From assembly GCF_947488945.1 (NCBI RefSeq), contig NZ_CANLBS010000005.1, forward strand, positions 124,001 to 188,000: 64,000 nt of DNA, read 5' to 3'. The position numbers and the translations under genes are program-made. The notes below the pieces were generated by a model. It was not told the origin of the DNA and made no database searches. It worked only from the letters and a program-made list of their open reading frames with translations. This document shows positions 17,744 through 25,704 of this stretch, piece after piece. Positions within the stretch are counted from its first letter, which is position 1, and each line of letters starts with the position of its first letter. The stretch comes from an uncultured Streptomyces sp. GTDB taxonomy: Bacteria > Actinomycetota > Actinomycetes > Streptomycetales > Streptomycetaceae.

Positions 17744-18822
17744 ACGTGGGGCCGTCCTTTCGCGGCGGTGCTCCGGGGGCCGGCCGGGAGGGCGTCGAGG
17801 GCGAGCCGTAGGTGGCGGGTGGAGCGGGGGAAGTCCTTGAGCTCCTCGGACAGGATCTCCAGGACGGGGCGGAGCGAATGCCCGGGGACGCCCCGGGCGG
17901 TCAGGATGCCGGTGGTCCAGGCGAGGAACCCGGCGAAGAGGTCGGCGTCGTCGGTGTAGAGGGAGACGCCGAGGTACTCGACGACGTGGGCGACGTCCTC
18001 GGCGGTGCGCTCCCGCTGGAAGGCGCTGTAGTCGCGCATCGCCGGAAAGCGGTCCTCCAGCCCGCCCAGCACCGCCTTCACCAGGGCGGCGTGGGTGCGG
18101 GCCACCAGGGTGTACTCCTGGTCGTCGAGGTGCGGCAGGTCGTCGTAGGGCTGGTGCGGCCGGGCGGTTCGGGGCAGCGGGCCGCCGGCCAGCAGGTCGG
18201 CGGCGGCGCGGGCGTCGGGGGCCCAGGCGTCGGCGCCGAGCAGGCGGGCGTACCGGCCGTCCGCGCCGAAGGCGGCGCCGCCGGCGAGCACCGGGACCCC
18301 GGTGGCCTGGCAGGCGGTGATGGTGGCGTGCGCGGTGGGCAGCCGGGTGGCGAGGGAACTGGAGAGCGCGACCAGGTCGGGACCGGTGCGGTGCAGATGG
18401 CCTATGAGGTGCGGGGTGGGCACCTGCGCGCCGAGGTAGTCGACGCGCCAGCCGCGCAGCCTCAGGACCTCGGCGAGCAGCCGGGCGGGCAGGGCGTGCC
18501 ATTCGCCGTCCACGCAGGCGACGGTGATCCGCCCGGCGTCCGGGGCGGCGGCCGGCGCCCGCAGCGCGAGGGCGGCCACCGCGCGGTCGTTGATGGCGGT
18601 GGCGGCATGCTCCTGCGCGACGGAGATGCGGTTGGCCGCCCACTCCTCCCCCACCCTGCTCTGCACGGGGACGATCAGGTCGAGCAGGACGTCCTCCGGT
18701 TCGGCGCCCGCGTCGAGGGCGGCGAGCACGACGGCCACGGCCGCCGCCTCGTCGCCGTGCAGGACCGCGTCCCAGAGGTCGTCGGTCAGTGTCCCCGCGG
18801 GCGCGGTACGGCAGTCGCTCAT
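17740..18822 (-). CDS. Cobalamin (B12)-binding sensor-like protein with C-terminal regulatory domain
   Basis: 360 residues from the ATG at 18822, which overlaps the stop of the upstream SpoIIE gene (ATGA). N-terminal four-helix cap with W61...E71-H72 (Trp-x9-Glu-His), the signature of the B12 cap in CarH-type photoreceptors. Then a Rossmann-like B12 domain with D105...H109 (candidate lower cobalt ligand), SSSL near 154-157 and GG at 181-182. No MerR DNA-binding domain is present. Residues about 235-340 are a helical domain that I cannot name with confidence; it resembles sensory N-terminal domains of RsbR-like proteins. Lying between a phosphatase and its STAS substrate, it probably feeds a light or cobalamin signal into partner switching. 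Methyl transfer is an alternative but no catalytic partner is near. Confidence 0.82.
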   Translation of the reverse strand: MSDCRTAPAGTLTDDLWDAVLHGDEAAAVAVVLAALDAGAEPEDVLLDLIVPVQSRVGEEWAANRISVAQEHAATAINDRAVAALALRAPAAAPDAGRITVACVDGEWHALPARLLAEVLRLRGWRVDYLGAQVPTPHLIGHLHRTGPDLVALSSSLATRLPTAHATITACQATGVPVLAGGAAFGADGRYARLLGADAWAPDARAAADLLAGGPLPRTARPHQPYDDLPHLDDQEYTLVARTHAALVKAVLGGLEDRFPAMRDYSAFQRERTAEDVAHVVEYLGVSLYTDDADLFAGFLAWTTGILTARGVPGHSLRPVLEILSEELKDFPRSTRHLRLALDALPAGPRSTAAKGRPHV

Positions 18823-20450
18823 GCGGTGTACCTGCCCCGTGTGTGGCCGTTCACCGCGCTCAAGTGGTGCGTACGCGGCGCGGAGACCACGACGACCGCC
18901 ATGTCGTCGTGCCGGCCCGCGCCGACCCACTGGGAGGCGAGCATCTGCACGTGGTCGACGACGGCCTGGGCCGGCATGCCGGCGCAGTCGGCGAGCGCGG
19001 CGCGCAGCCGTTCCTCGCCGAAGATCCCGTCGCCGAGCGGCCCCCCGCGGGCTTCGGTGATGCCGTCGGTGAACATCACACAGCTGTCGCCGGGGGCGAG
19101 GGTCACCGACGCGGTGTGCGCCTGCGCCTGCGGCAGCGCGCCGACCAGGGTGCCGTGGGTGGGCGCCTCCTCGACCCGGCCGTCAGTGCGGACGATCAAC
19201 GGCGCGGCGTGGCCGGCGCTGGTCAGCCGCAGCTTGACGGAGCTGGACTCGCGGACGGCGGAGGCGAGCACCAGGGTCGCGAAGCGCGCGTGGTGGGAGT
19301 TGAGCAGGGCGCTGTTGAGCAGGCTGATCATCCGCTGGTGGTCGTCGGCCATGGGCAGCAGCGCCTGGAGCGTGTTGCGGATCTTGCCGGTGAGGACCGC
19401 GGCGTTCAGGCCCTTGCCGCACACGTCGCCGAGCACGGCCAGCGTCGGGCCGCCCTCCTCGATCGCGGGGTGGACGTCGTAGAAGTCGCCGCCGACGCGC
19501 TCGGTGTCGTGCGAGGCGCGGTAGCCGCCCGCGTACTCCACCCCGGCGATCTGCCGCAGCGGCGGGGGCAGCAGTTCCCGCATCAGGGTCTCGGTGATCG
19601 AGGCCTGTTCGGCGTAGGTGCGGGCGGCCGACATCGCGGCGCCGGCGCGGGCGGCGAACAGCCGGGCGAAGACCTCCTCCGGGCCGCTGAACGGCTCGCT
19701 GCCGCCGTGGCGCAGCAGGATCAGCGCTCCGGCCGGGATGCCGTGGCCGGGCAGCGGGGTGATCACGACCGACCCGAGCGGCGGGCTGCCCGCGGGGGCC
19801 ACCCAGGCGGGGACGAGCGCCGGGTCGAGCCAGCGGGACGGGACGGGCGGGAAGCCCTGCAACGCCTCGGCGAGGCCGGGCAGCTCGTCCGGGTCGACGG
19901 TCTCCCAGGAGAGCGAGGAGGCACCGCCGCGCGTGCACCGGGCGACCCGCAGGGTGCGTCCGGAGGACGGGGCGATCACCAGGGCGGCGTCCGCGAGGTG
20001 GGCGGCGGCGAGCGAGACCGTCACGTCCATGCAGCGGTCGAGGTTGAGCGAGGACAGCAGCTGGTTGGACGCCTCGGTGAGGAAAGCGGTGCGGGCGCGC
20101 TCGGTGCGCAGCTCCTCCTCGGCGCGGCGGTGCACCGTGTCGTCGAGGAGCCACCAGACGACCCGCCCGTCGTCGTGCCGGTCCGGCCGTGCCTCGAAGA
20201 CCCGCTCGCCGACGGGGCCGCCGGCGGGGTCCGTGACGCGTTCGTGGTGGGCCTCGGCCAGCCAGGGCGGCACCGCCTCGGCCAGCGGGACTCCGGGCCG
20301 GGCCCGCGGGAACAAGGCGACGGCCGCGTCGTTGGCGCGCTCGACCGCACCGTCGGGAGCGACCAGCAGGGCGGGGCAGGGGGCACCGCTCCACGCCAGA
20401 TCGGCGGGAGTGTGCGCGTGGACAGCGGCGGACCGGTGTGCGGAAGTCAC
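18819..20450 (-). CDS. PAS-GAF-SpoIIE PP2C phosphatase, first gene of the B12/STAS operon
   Basis: About 543 residues from GTG at 20450 (a TTG one codon earlier is possible; neither has a clear ribosome site). A PAS-like domain about 20-108, a GAF domain about 130-285 and a SpoIIE phosphatase about 300-525 with GGDFYD near 320-325, GDVCGKG, TDGITEARGG and HDDMAVV, so the metal ligands are intact. It has no HATPase anti-sigma domain of its own, unlike the larger streptomycete fusion proteins. It overlaps the cobalamin-binding gene by 4 bases. Likely role: dephosphorylate the STAS protein encoded two genes downstream. Confidence 0.9.
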   Translation of the reverse strand: MTSAHRSAAVHAHTPADLAWSGAPCPALLVAPDGAVERANDAAVALFPRARPGVPLAEAVPPWLAEAHHERVTDPAGGPVGERVFEARPDRHDDGRVVWWLLDDTVHRRAEEELRTERARTAFLTEASNQLLSSLNLDRCMDVTVSLAAAHLADAALVIAPSSGRTLRVARCTRGGASSLSWETVDPDELPGLAEALQGFPPVPSRWLDPALVPAWVAPAGSPPLGSVVITPLPGHGIPAGALILLRHGGSEPFSGPEEVFARLFAARAGAAMSAARTYAEQASITETLMRELLPPPLRQIAGVEYAGGYRASHDTERVGGDFYDVHPAIEEGGPTLAVLGDVCGKGLNAAVLTGKIRNTLQALLPMADDHQRMISLLNSALLNSHHARFATLVLASAVRESSSVKLRLTSAGHAAPLIVRTDGRVEEAPTHGTLVGALPQAQAHTASVTLAPGDSCVMFTDGITEARGGPLGDGIFGEERLRAALADCAGMPAQAVVDHVQMLASQWVGAGRHDDMAVVVVSAPRTHHLSAVNGHTRGRYTA

Positions 20451-20829
20451 CAAACGAAGAAGGCCCGCGGTGCGGACCCCTCACCTCACAAGCTGGACGA
20501 CAGAATCATTTGCCTCCGGACAACAATCCTCCGCCGGGGGGCCTCCTGGCAACCCCGTCGCCGTCCGCGGACCGTCACGCTCCGCGAGGACGCGCGGTGG
20601 CGGCGCCGGAGCCGGCAGCGTCGGCCCGGGGGGCGGCGGACGGCCCGCCCCACCGCTCCGCCGCAGGTGAGCGGGGTGCGGGCGGAACCTCTGCGTCCGC
20701 ACCGGCCCGCCCGGCGGTGGCCCGATCCGTTCCGATTTCCCTCTTCGTGACGCGTGTGTTTCGCCACTCTCCGGGAAGACGCACGCCAACCCCGCACGAC
20801 GGGGTACGACGCGAGAGAGGGAATCGGAC
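20451..20829. promoter_or_regulatory. Divergent intergenic region
   Basis: 379 bases between the PAS-SpoIIE gene (left) and the PRC-barrel gene (right). It must hold promoters for both directions. I see no convincing operator; the relatively AT-richer stretch near 20495-20530 is the best place for the leftward promoter. No gene is supported here. Confidence 0.3.
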
Positions 20830-21180
20830 GTGACCGACATCTGGTGCGGCCCCGCGGCACAGCACGCCTTCGCCGGGGCGGACCCCACGGAGTTCACGGT
20901 GGAGGCCGAGGACGGCGGCATCGGAACCGTGGACCGTCGTTCCCTCGTGCCGGAGTTCGACCACCTCGTGGTGGACGCCGGGGTCTGGAAGTTCGGGCGG
21001 AGCATCGCCATCCCGATGGGTCTGGTCGAGTCGGTCGACCAGGAGCGCAGGGTGATCCGGCTGCGCTGCACCAAGGACCAGGTGAAGGACGCCCCGCGCT
21101 TCGAGCGCGATCAGGACACCAACGACCCGGCGTACCTCATCCGGCTCGGCGCGTACTACGACTCACTGGCCGTGGCGTGA
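20830..21180 (+). CDS. PRC-barrel domain protein
   Basis: 116 residues, GTG start preceded by a GAGAGAGGGA purine run. The body matches the PRC-barrel beta pattern: VEAEDGGIGTVD, then a DHLVVDAG strand, WKFGRSIAIPMGLVESVD and RRVIRLRCTKDQVKDAP. PRC-barrel proteins are small stress-associated or RNA-related proteins of poorly defined role in streptomycetes, often found with CsbD and general-stress genes. It stands alone, divergent from the phosphatase operon and about 100 bases before a STAS gene. Confidence 0.8.
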   Translation: MTDIWCGPAAQHAFAGADPTEFTVEAEDGGIGTVDRRSLVPEFDHLVVDAGVWKFGRSIAIPMGLVESVDQERRVIRLRCTKDQVKDAPRFERDQDTNDPAYLIRLGAYYDSLAVA

Positions 21181-21274
21181 CGGGCACGCCGGCGTCCGGG
21201 GACGCCAGGTGCCAGAGGCCGGTCGCGCGCCGTGTCCCGGTCACTGACAGCACCCGCCTGCCGGGCCCCGGCAC

Positions 21275-21649
21275 ATGTGCAGCACAATCGGTGACGTGAG
21301 CGACCAGGAGAAGACGACCGTGACGTGCACGCCCCATGAGGGGTACACACTCATCGCGGTGCGCGGCGACGCGGACGAGGACGCCGGGGCGCCGGAGCTC
21401 GTGCGGGCGCTGAGCGCGGCGGCGGGCGAGGGGCCGGGCCGCACGGTGCTGGACCTGTCGGGAACGACGTTCGCGGACTCGGTGGTGCTGCACGCGCTGC
21501 TGGACGGGCGTGAGCAGCACGTACGCGCCGGACGGCGGCTGGTCCTGGCGGGACCGCTGAAGGTGGCGGTCCGGCGGCTGTTCGAGATCACCGGGACGGC
21601 GGACGCCTTCGAACTGGCGGAGACCGTCGAGGCGGCGACCACATGCTGA
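21275..21649 (+). CDS. Second STAS-domain anti-anti-sigma factor
   Basis: 124 residues from ATG 21275; a GTG at 21296 (giving a start at SDQEK) is also possible. STAS pattern: LIAVRGDADEDAG, TVLDLSGTTFADSVVLHALL, LVLAGPLKVAVRRLFEITG. The phospho-acceptor region reads FADSVVL, so Ser is in the usual place. It is followed 100 bases later by an RsbW-like ATPase gene on the same strand, which makes a likely antagonist/anti-sigma pair. The sigma factor is not in the window. Confidence 0.85.
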   Translation: MCSTIGDVSDQEKTTVTCTPHEGYTLIAVRGDADEDAGAPELVRALSAAAGEGPGRTVLDLSGTTFADSVVLHALLDGREQHVRAGRRLVLAGPLKVAVRRLFEITGTADAFELAETVEAATTC

Positions 21650-21748
21650 GTCCCGGCCGCGAGCCGGGCACAAGGTCGTGGACACGTCTGTCCCCGGATA
21701 CGGGGGCGGCGTGAAGAGCGGCCTGTTCGAAGACGGGCGGAGGGGCAC

Positions 21749-22195
21749 GTGAGTACGGAGCGGACCATCGACGGAGCACGGGACGATCTGGGCGAGGGCG
21801 GCACGACCGGCCCTTCGCCGAACGTGCCCGCCGACGCGGCGGCGGCGCGCGCCGTCGTACGGACCTTGCTGGACGACGAGTTCTGCACGCTCCGTGACGT
21901 GGGGATGGACGACGTGGTCATCTCGGACGCCATGCTGGTGACGTCGGAACTGGTCACCAACGCGATCCGGCACGGCGGCGGCCTGACGGCGTTCTCCGCC
22001 GAACTCACGGTCGAGGGGCTGCTGTTGAGCGTCTCGGACGCCAACCCCGCCGTGCCCGTCACCGTCGCCCCCCGGCCGGGGGCGATCCAGATCGGCGGCT
22101 ACGGCTGGCCGCTGGTGCACCGCCTCTGCAAGCGGGTCACCGTCACGCCGCACTCCGCCGGCAAGCGCGTCAGCGTGCTGGTCGCCCTGTTCTGA
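21749..22195 (+). CDS. RsbW-like HATPase anti-sigma or regulatory kinase
   Basis: 148 residues, GTG start with GGAGGGG 4-5 bases upstream. The single domain is a GHKL ATPase of the RsbW/SpoIIAB type: N-box SELVTNAIRHG, a SVSDANP segment in the position of the G1 box, and GGYGWPLVHRLC as G2 box. Such proteins bind and inhibit a sigma factor and phosphorylate STAS partners. The preceding STAS gene is the natural partner. The three SpoIIE phosphatases nearby could reverse its phosphorylation. Confidence 0.87.
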   Translation: MSTERTIDGARDDLGEGGTTGPSPNVPADAAAARAVVRTLLDDEFCTLRDVGMDDVVISDAMLVTSELVTNAIRHGGGLTAFSAELTVEGLLLSVSDANPAVPVTVAPRPGAIQIGGYGWPLVHRLCKRVTVTPHSAGKRVSVLVALF

Positions 22196-22606
22196 TCCCT
22201 GCCTGATCCGGTTCTGTTGAGGTGTGTTCCGGGGGCGCCGCCCCCGGTTCCTTCCGGGGGCCGCTCGTCGCCCGGTCCCGCTCCCGGCCCGTCGAGCCCC
22301 GCATGATCCCTCCACGCGCACGCCCCGGTGCAATCGGCCGCCGGGCGTGCGCCCGCGTGTGCGCCCGCCGCACGGGCACCGGCGCGCGGGGCGCACGCGC
22401 ATTTCGGTCCCCCGGCACCTCCGCCGCGCCCTCCCGCGGGGCGGCTGTGCCGGGAGAGGCTGACCGTGCCGCCGGTGCGGCGCGCCCACGACCGCGGTGA
22501 CAGAACCGTCTCCTCCCCGGCGACGCTGTGCCCCGGACGGCGCGCCGGACCGACCGGTGCCGGCGCCCGACCTGGCGCCGGGACCCCCGTCGCCACGGAG
22601 GCTCCG
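22196..22606. other. Intergenic region before the P450 gene
   Basis: 411 bases. It contains a terminator-like hairpin at 22229-22247 and otherwise very GC-rich sequence. The P450 frame stays open into it, back to 22328, but that part lacks P450 sequence and a ribosome site, so I treat it as leader. No other gene is supported. Confidence 0.4.
22229..22247 (+). terminator. Hairpin after the RsbW-like ATPase gene
   Basis: An 8-bp perfect GC stem (CCGGGGGC/GCCCCCGG) with a 3-base loop, 34 bases after the stop codon. Confidence 0.5.
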
Positions 22607-23872
22607 ATGCAGCTCAGCGATCGCCCGGTACTCGTCCTCGACCCGTCGGCCCGTGACCGGGTGGCCGAGGACGCCGAACTGCGCAGACGCGGGCCGGTGT
22701 CCCGCGTCGACGTGCTCGGGGTGGAGGCCTGGGCCGTCAGCCACCCCACCGTGCTCAAGGAGTTACTCGCCGACCCGCGGGTCTCCAAGGACGCCCAGGC
22801 GCACTGGCCGGACTTCGAACGCCTGGTGCCCGCCTGGCCGCTGGCCTCCTGGGTGGCGGTACGGAACATGTTCACCACCTACGGCTCCGAGCACCGCCGG
22901 CTCCGGGCCCTGGTGCAGGGGGCGTTCACCGCGCGCCGTACCCGTGCCATGGCCCCGGTCGTCGTGGAGACGGCCGAGGCGCTGCTCGACCGGCTGGCCG
23001 AGGAGAACCGGGGCCAGGTCGTCGACCTGCGGGCCTCGTTCGCGTACCCGCTGCCGATCCTGGTCATCTGCCGCCTGCTCGGGGTGCCGTCCGCGCTGGA
23101 GGGCCGCATGCGCCGGTCGGTGGACAAGGTGTTCTCCACCGCGCTGTCGCCGCAGGAGCAGCAGGAGAACACCGCGCGCCTGTACGGACTGCTGCACGAG
23201 CTGATCGCGCTGCGGCGGACGCGGCCGGGCGAGGACCTGATCAGCGTGCTCATCGCGGCCCGCGACGAGGAGGACGGCGCGCTGACCGAGCAGGAGCTCG
23301 CCGACACGCTGTTGCTGGTCATCTCCGCGGGCTTCGAGACGACGGTGGCCCTCATCTGCAACGCGGTGCGCAATCTGCTCGCCCATCCCGCGCAGTCGGA
23401 ACTGGTGGACGCGGGCCGCGCCACGTGGAGCGACGTCGTGGAGGAGACCCTGCGGCGGGACGGGCCGGTGGCCCATCTGCCCATGCGGTTCGCGGTCAGC
23501 GACATCGAGCTCGCGGACGGCACCGTCATCAACCGGGGCGAGGCCATCCTCGCGTCCCTGGGCGCGGCGGGCCGTCACCCCGAGTCGCACGGCGGGGACG
23601 CGGACCGGTTCGATCTGCTGCGGACCGCCAAGGACCACCTGGCGTTCGGTCACGGCGCCCATCTGTGCCTGGGCGCCCCGCTGGCCCGGCTGGAGACCAC
23701 CACGGCTCTGGAGCTGCTCTTCGGGCGCTTCCCGGAGCTGAGCGCGGCGGTGCCCGACGCGGAGCTGCGGCCGGTGACCAGCTTCATCTCCAACTGCCCG
23801 GACGCCCTGCCGGTGTATTTGGGGCGGCCGAGCACCGCCCGCGGCCCGGTCAGTCGCCGAGGGCCAGCCTGA
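22607..23872 (+). CDS. Cytochrome P450
   Basis: 421 residues from ATG 22607, which has CGGAGG 7 bases upstream. Hallmarks: I-helix AGFETT at 241-246 for oxygen activation, K-helix E280-x-x-R283, and haem loop FGHGAHLCLG with the axial Cys354. It is a soluble class I type (no membrane anchor), so it needs a ferredoxin and reductase; the FprA-type reductase at 60418 is a possible donor. Substrate unknown; the family (CYP105/107-like bacterial P450s) serves secondary metabolism or detoxification. Codon 53 is TTA (22763-22765), which in streptomycetes makes translation depend on the bldA tRNA. Its 3' end overlaps the convergent LysE gene by 23 bases. Confidence 0.95.
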   Translation: MQLSDRPVLVLDPSARDRVAEDAELRRRGPVSRVDVLGVEAWAVSHPTVLKELLADPRVSKDAQAHWPDFERLVPAWPLASWVAVRNMFTTYGSEHRRLRALVQGAFTARRTRAMAPVVVETAEALLDRLAEENRGQVVDLRASFAYPLPILVICRLLGVPSALEGRMRRSVDKVFSTALSPQEQQENTARLYGLLHELIALRRTRPGEDLISVLIAARDEEDGALTEQELADTLLLVISAGFETTVALICNAVRNLLAHPAQSELVDAGRATWSDVVEETLRRDGPVAHLPMRFAVSDIELADGTVINRGEAILASLGAAGRHPESHGGDADRFDLLRTAKDHLAFGHGAHLCLGAPLARLETTTALELLFGRFPELSAAVPDAELRPVTSFISNCPDALPVYLGRPSTARGPVSRRGPA

Positions 23873-24485
23873 CGCCGAAGGCGCCGATCACGGTCCCGGT
23901 GACCCGGTCCAGCAGCCGCCGGTTGCGGGGGCGGCGGAGCCAGCCGTTCAGCAGCCGGGCGCAGCCGATGAGGACGGCCGACCAGACCAGGCCGATCAGG
24001 ATGTGCACCGAGGTGAGCAGCAGTCCCATGGCCAGGTGGCTGCTGCCGTCGGGGATGAACTGGGGCAGCACGGCGACGTAGAAGGCGCCCATCTTCGGGT
24101 TCAGGAGGTTGGTGAGCGTGCCCTGCCGCCAGCCTCCGGCCGTCGAGTCGGGTCCCGCGGGCAGCGGCTCCCCGGCGGTGTCGGCGCCCCGTCCCCGGAA
24201 GGTGTCCCGGAGCATGCGGACGCCCATCCACACCAGGTAGACGGCGCCGCACCAGCGCAGCGTCTCGTAGGCGAGGTGCGAGGCGGTGAGGAGGGCGGTC
24301 ACACCGAGCGAGGTGAGCGCGCCCCACACCAGGGTGCCCGTCTGGATGCCGAGGACGACGCCCCAGGCCCGCCGGCGACGGCCGACGGCGGAGGTCCGCA
24401 GGATGAGGGCGGTGTCGAGCCCCGGAGTGAGAGTGAGAAGCCCTACGACGAGGGCGAAGGACCACAGTGCGGTGCTCAATGCCAT
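23850..24485 (-). CDS. LysE/RhtB-family amino-acid or metabolite exporter
   Basis: 211 residues. Six hydrophobic helices in the LysE pattern, the typical N-terminal TPGLDTALIL segment (usually TPGPxxxxV) after helix 1, and the NPKMGAFYVAVLPQF motif after the central loop. The family exports amino acids, homoserine or related small molecules across the cytoplasmic membrane by proton antiport. It stands alone, convergent with the P450 and divergent from the SDR gene at 24673. Specificity cannot be read from sequence. Confidence 0.92.
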   Translation of the reverse strand: MALSTALWSFALVVGLLTLTPGLDTALILRTSAVGRRRRAWGVVLGIQTGTLVWGALTSLGVTALLTASHLAYETLRWCGAVYLVWMGVRMLRDTFRGRGADTAGEPLPAGPDSTAGGWRQGTLTNLLNPKMGAFYVAVLPQFIPDGSSHLAMGLLLTSVHILIGLVWSAVLIGCARLLNGWLRRPRNRRLLDRVTGTVIGAFGVRLALGD

Positions 24486-24672
24486 GGAAGGCCATCCTAC
24501 CGACGGGGCCCGAGGCTCCCCGAGCGGCCCCGGCGCCGGCACCGGGCGCCGCGTCCCCTCCCCGGCCGGCCGTTCCCTCCGGGCGGTGCGAACGACGGCG
24601 GAGACGACGGTGGGTCCGCGACGCCCGCAAAAGGTGACGGGTTCTGTCAGGTCTGGGGTGAACGATGGACGC

Positions 24673-25692
24673 ATGGAGAACCGGAGCAGCACCACCGAGC
24701 CCACCGAACAGGCCGCGCAGGACATGCCGGACGCACAGGACGCGGGAGGGACCGCGCGGCCCGCCCGGGACCGTCCGCTCGCGGGGCGGATCGCACTCGT
24801 GGCGGGTGCGACCCGCGGGGCGGGGCGGGCCCAGGCCGTGGAACTGGGCCGGGCCGGGGCGCTCGTGTACGTCACCGGCCGTACCACCCGGACCCGGGTC
24901 AGCGAGGTCGGCCGGACCACCGAGACCGTCGAGGAGACCGCCGAACTCGTCTCCGCGGCGGGCGGCACCGGGATCGCGGTGCCCACCGACCATCTCGACG
25001 AGGCCCAGGTACGCGCCCTCGTCGAACGGATCGACCGGGAGCACGGACGGCTCGACATCCTCGTCAACGACCTGTGGGGCGGCGAACACCTGCTGGTCGC
25101 CTCGGTGTTCGGGAAGAAGAGCTGGGAGACGCCGCTCGCCGACGGACTGCGGATTCTGGAACTCGGCGCCCGCTCGCACGTGATCACCGCGGCGCTGCTG
25201 CTTCCGCTGCTGATCCGTTCCGACGCGCCGCTGCTCGTGGAAGTCACCGACGGCACCGCGCGCTACAACCGCCGCTACCGGGAGAACATCTACTACGACC
25301 TGGCGAAGAACGCCCCGATCCGCCTCGCGTTCGGGCTGGGTCAGGAACTGGCGGAGTACGGAGGCACGGCGGTCGCGGTCTCGCCGGGATTCCTGCGCTC
25401 GGAGCAGATGCTCGCCCACTTCGGTGTGAGTGAGGCGAACTGGCGTGATGCGATCGCCCAGGAGCCGGCGTTCGCGATCGCGGAGTCGCCGCGCTACCTG
25501 GCCCGGACCGTCGCGGCGCTGGCCGCCGACCCGGACCGCGCGGAGCGGTGGAACGGCAGGTCCACCTCCAGCGCGGAACTCGCCAAGGCGTACGGGGTGA
25601 CGGACGTGGACGGCAGCCGGCCGGACGCCTGGGCGTACTTCGAGGACGTCGTCCACGGCGGCGGGCAGGGCTCCCCCGACGACTACCGCTGA
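24673..25692 (+). CDS. SDR-family oxidoreductase (atypical)
   Basis: 339 residues from ATG 24673. After a 35-residue polar extension comes a Rossmann fold with the glycine motif GATRGAG, a VYVTGRTTR turn that suggests NADP binding, and an active-site YxxxK (YYDLAK). The residue normally Ser sits in EVTDGT, so Thr may replace it. Longer than classical SDRs because of extra helices near the C-terminus. Similar proteins are annotated only as SDR oxidoreductases, and no substrate can be assigned. It is divergent from the LysE exporter and convergent with the WYL regulator, so it is probably monocistronic. Confidence 0.85.
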   Translation: MENRSSTTEPTEQAAQDMPDAQDAGGTARPARDRPLAGRIALVAGATRGAGRAQAVELGRAGALVYVTGRTTRTRVSEVGRTTETVEETAELVSAAGGTGIAVPTDHLDEAQVRALVERIDREHGRLDILVNDLWGGEHLLVASVFGKKSWETPLADGLRILELGARSHVITAALLLPLLIRSDAPLLVEVTDGTARYNRRYRENIYYDLAKNAPIRLAFGLGQELAEYGGTAVAVSPGFLRSEQMLAHFGVSEANWRDAIAQEPAFAIAESPRYLARTVAALAADPDRAERWNGRSTSSAELAKAYGVTDVDGSRPDAWAYFEDVVHGGGQGSPDDYR

Positions 25693-25704
25693 CACCCGGC
25701 TCGT

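Noticed and set aside
22328..22606. N-terminal extension of the P450.
   Set aside because: No P450 sequence and no ribosome site; the ATG at 22607 follows CGGAGG and begins a normal-length enzyme.
24665..25183. An ATG 8 bases before the SDR start opening another frame.
   Set aside because: That frame is Pro/Arg/Ser rich without domain content, while the frame from 24673 has a Rossmann fold.
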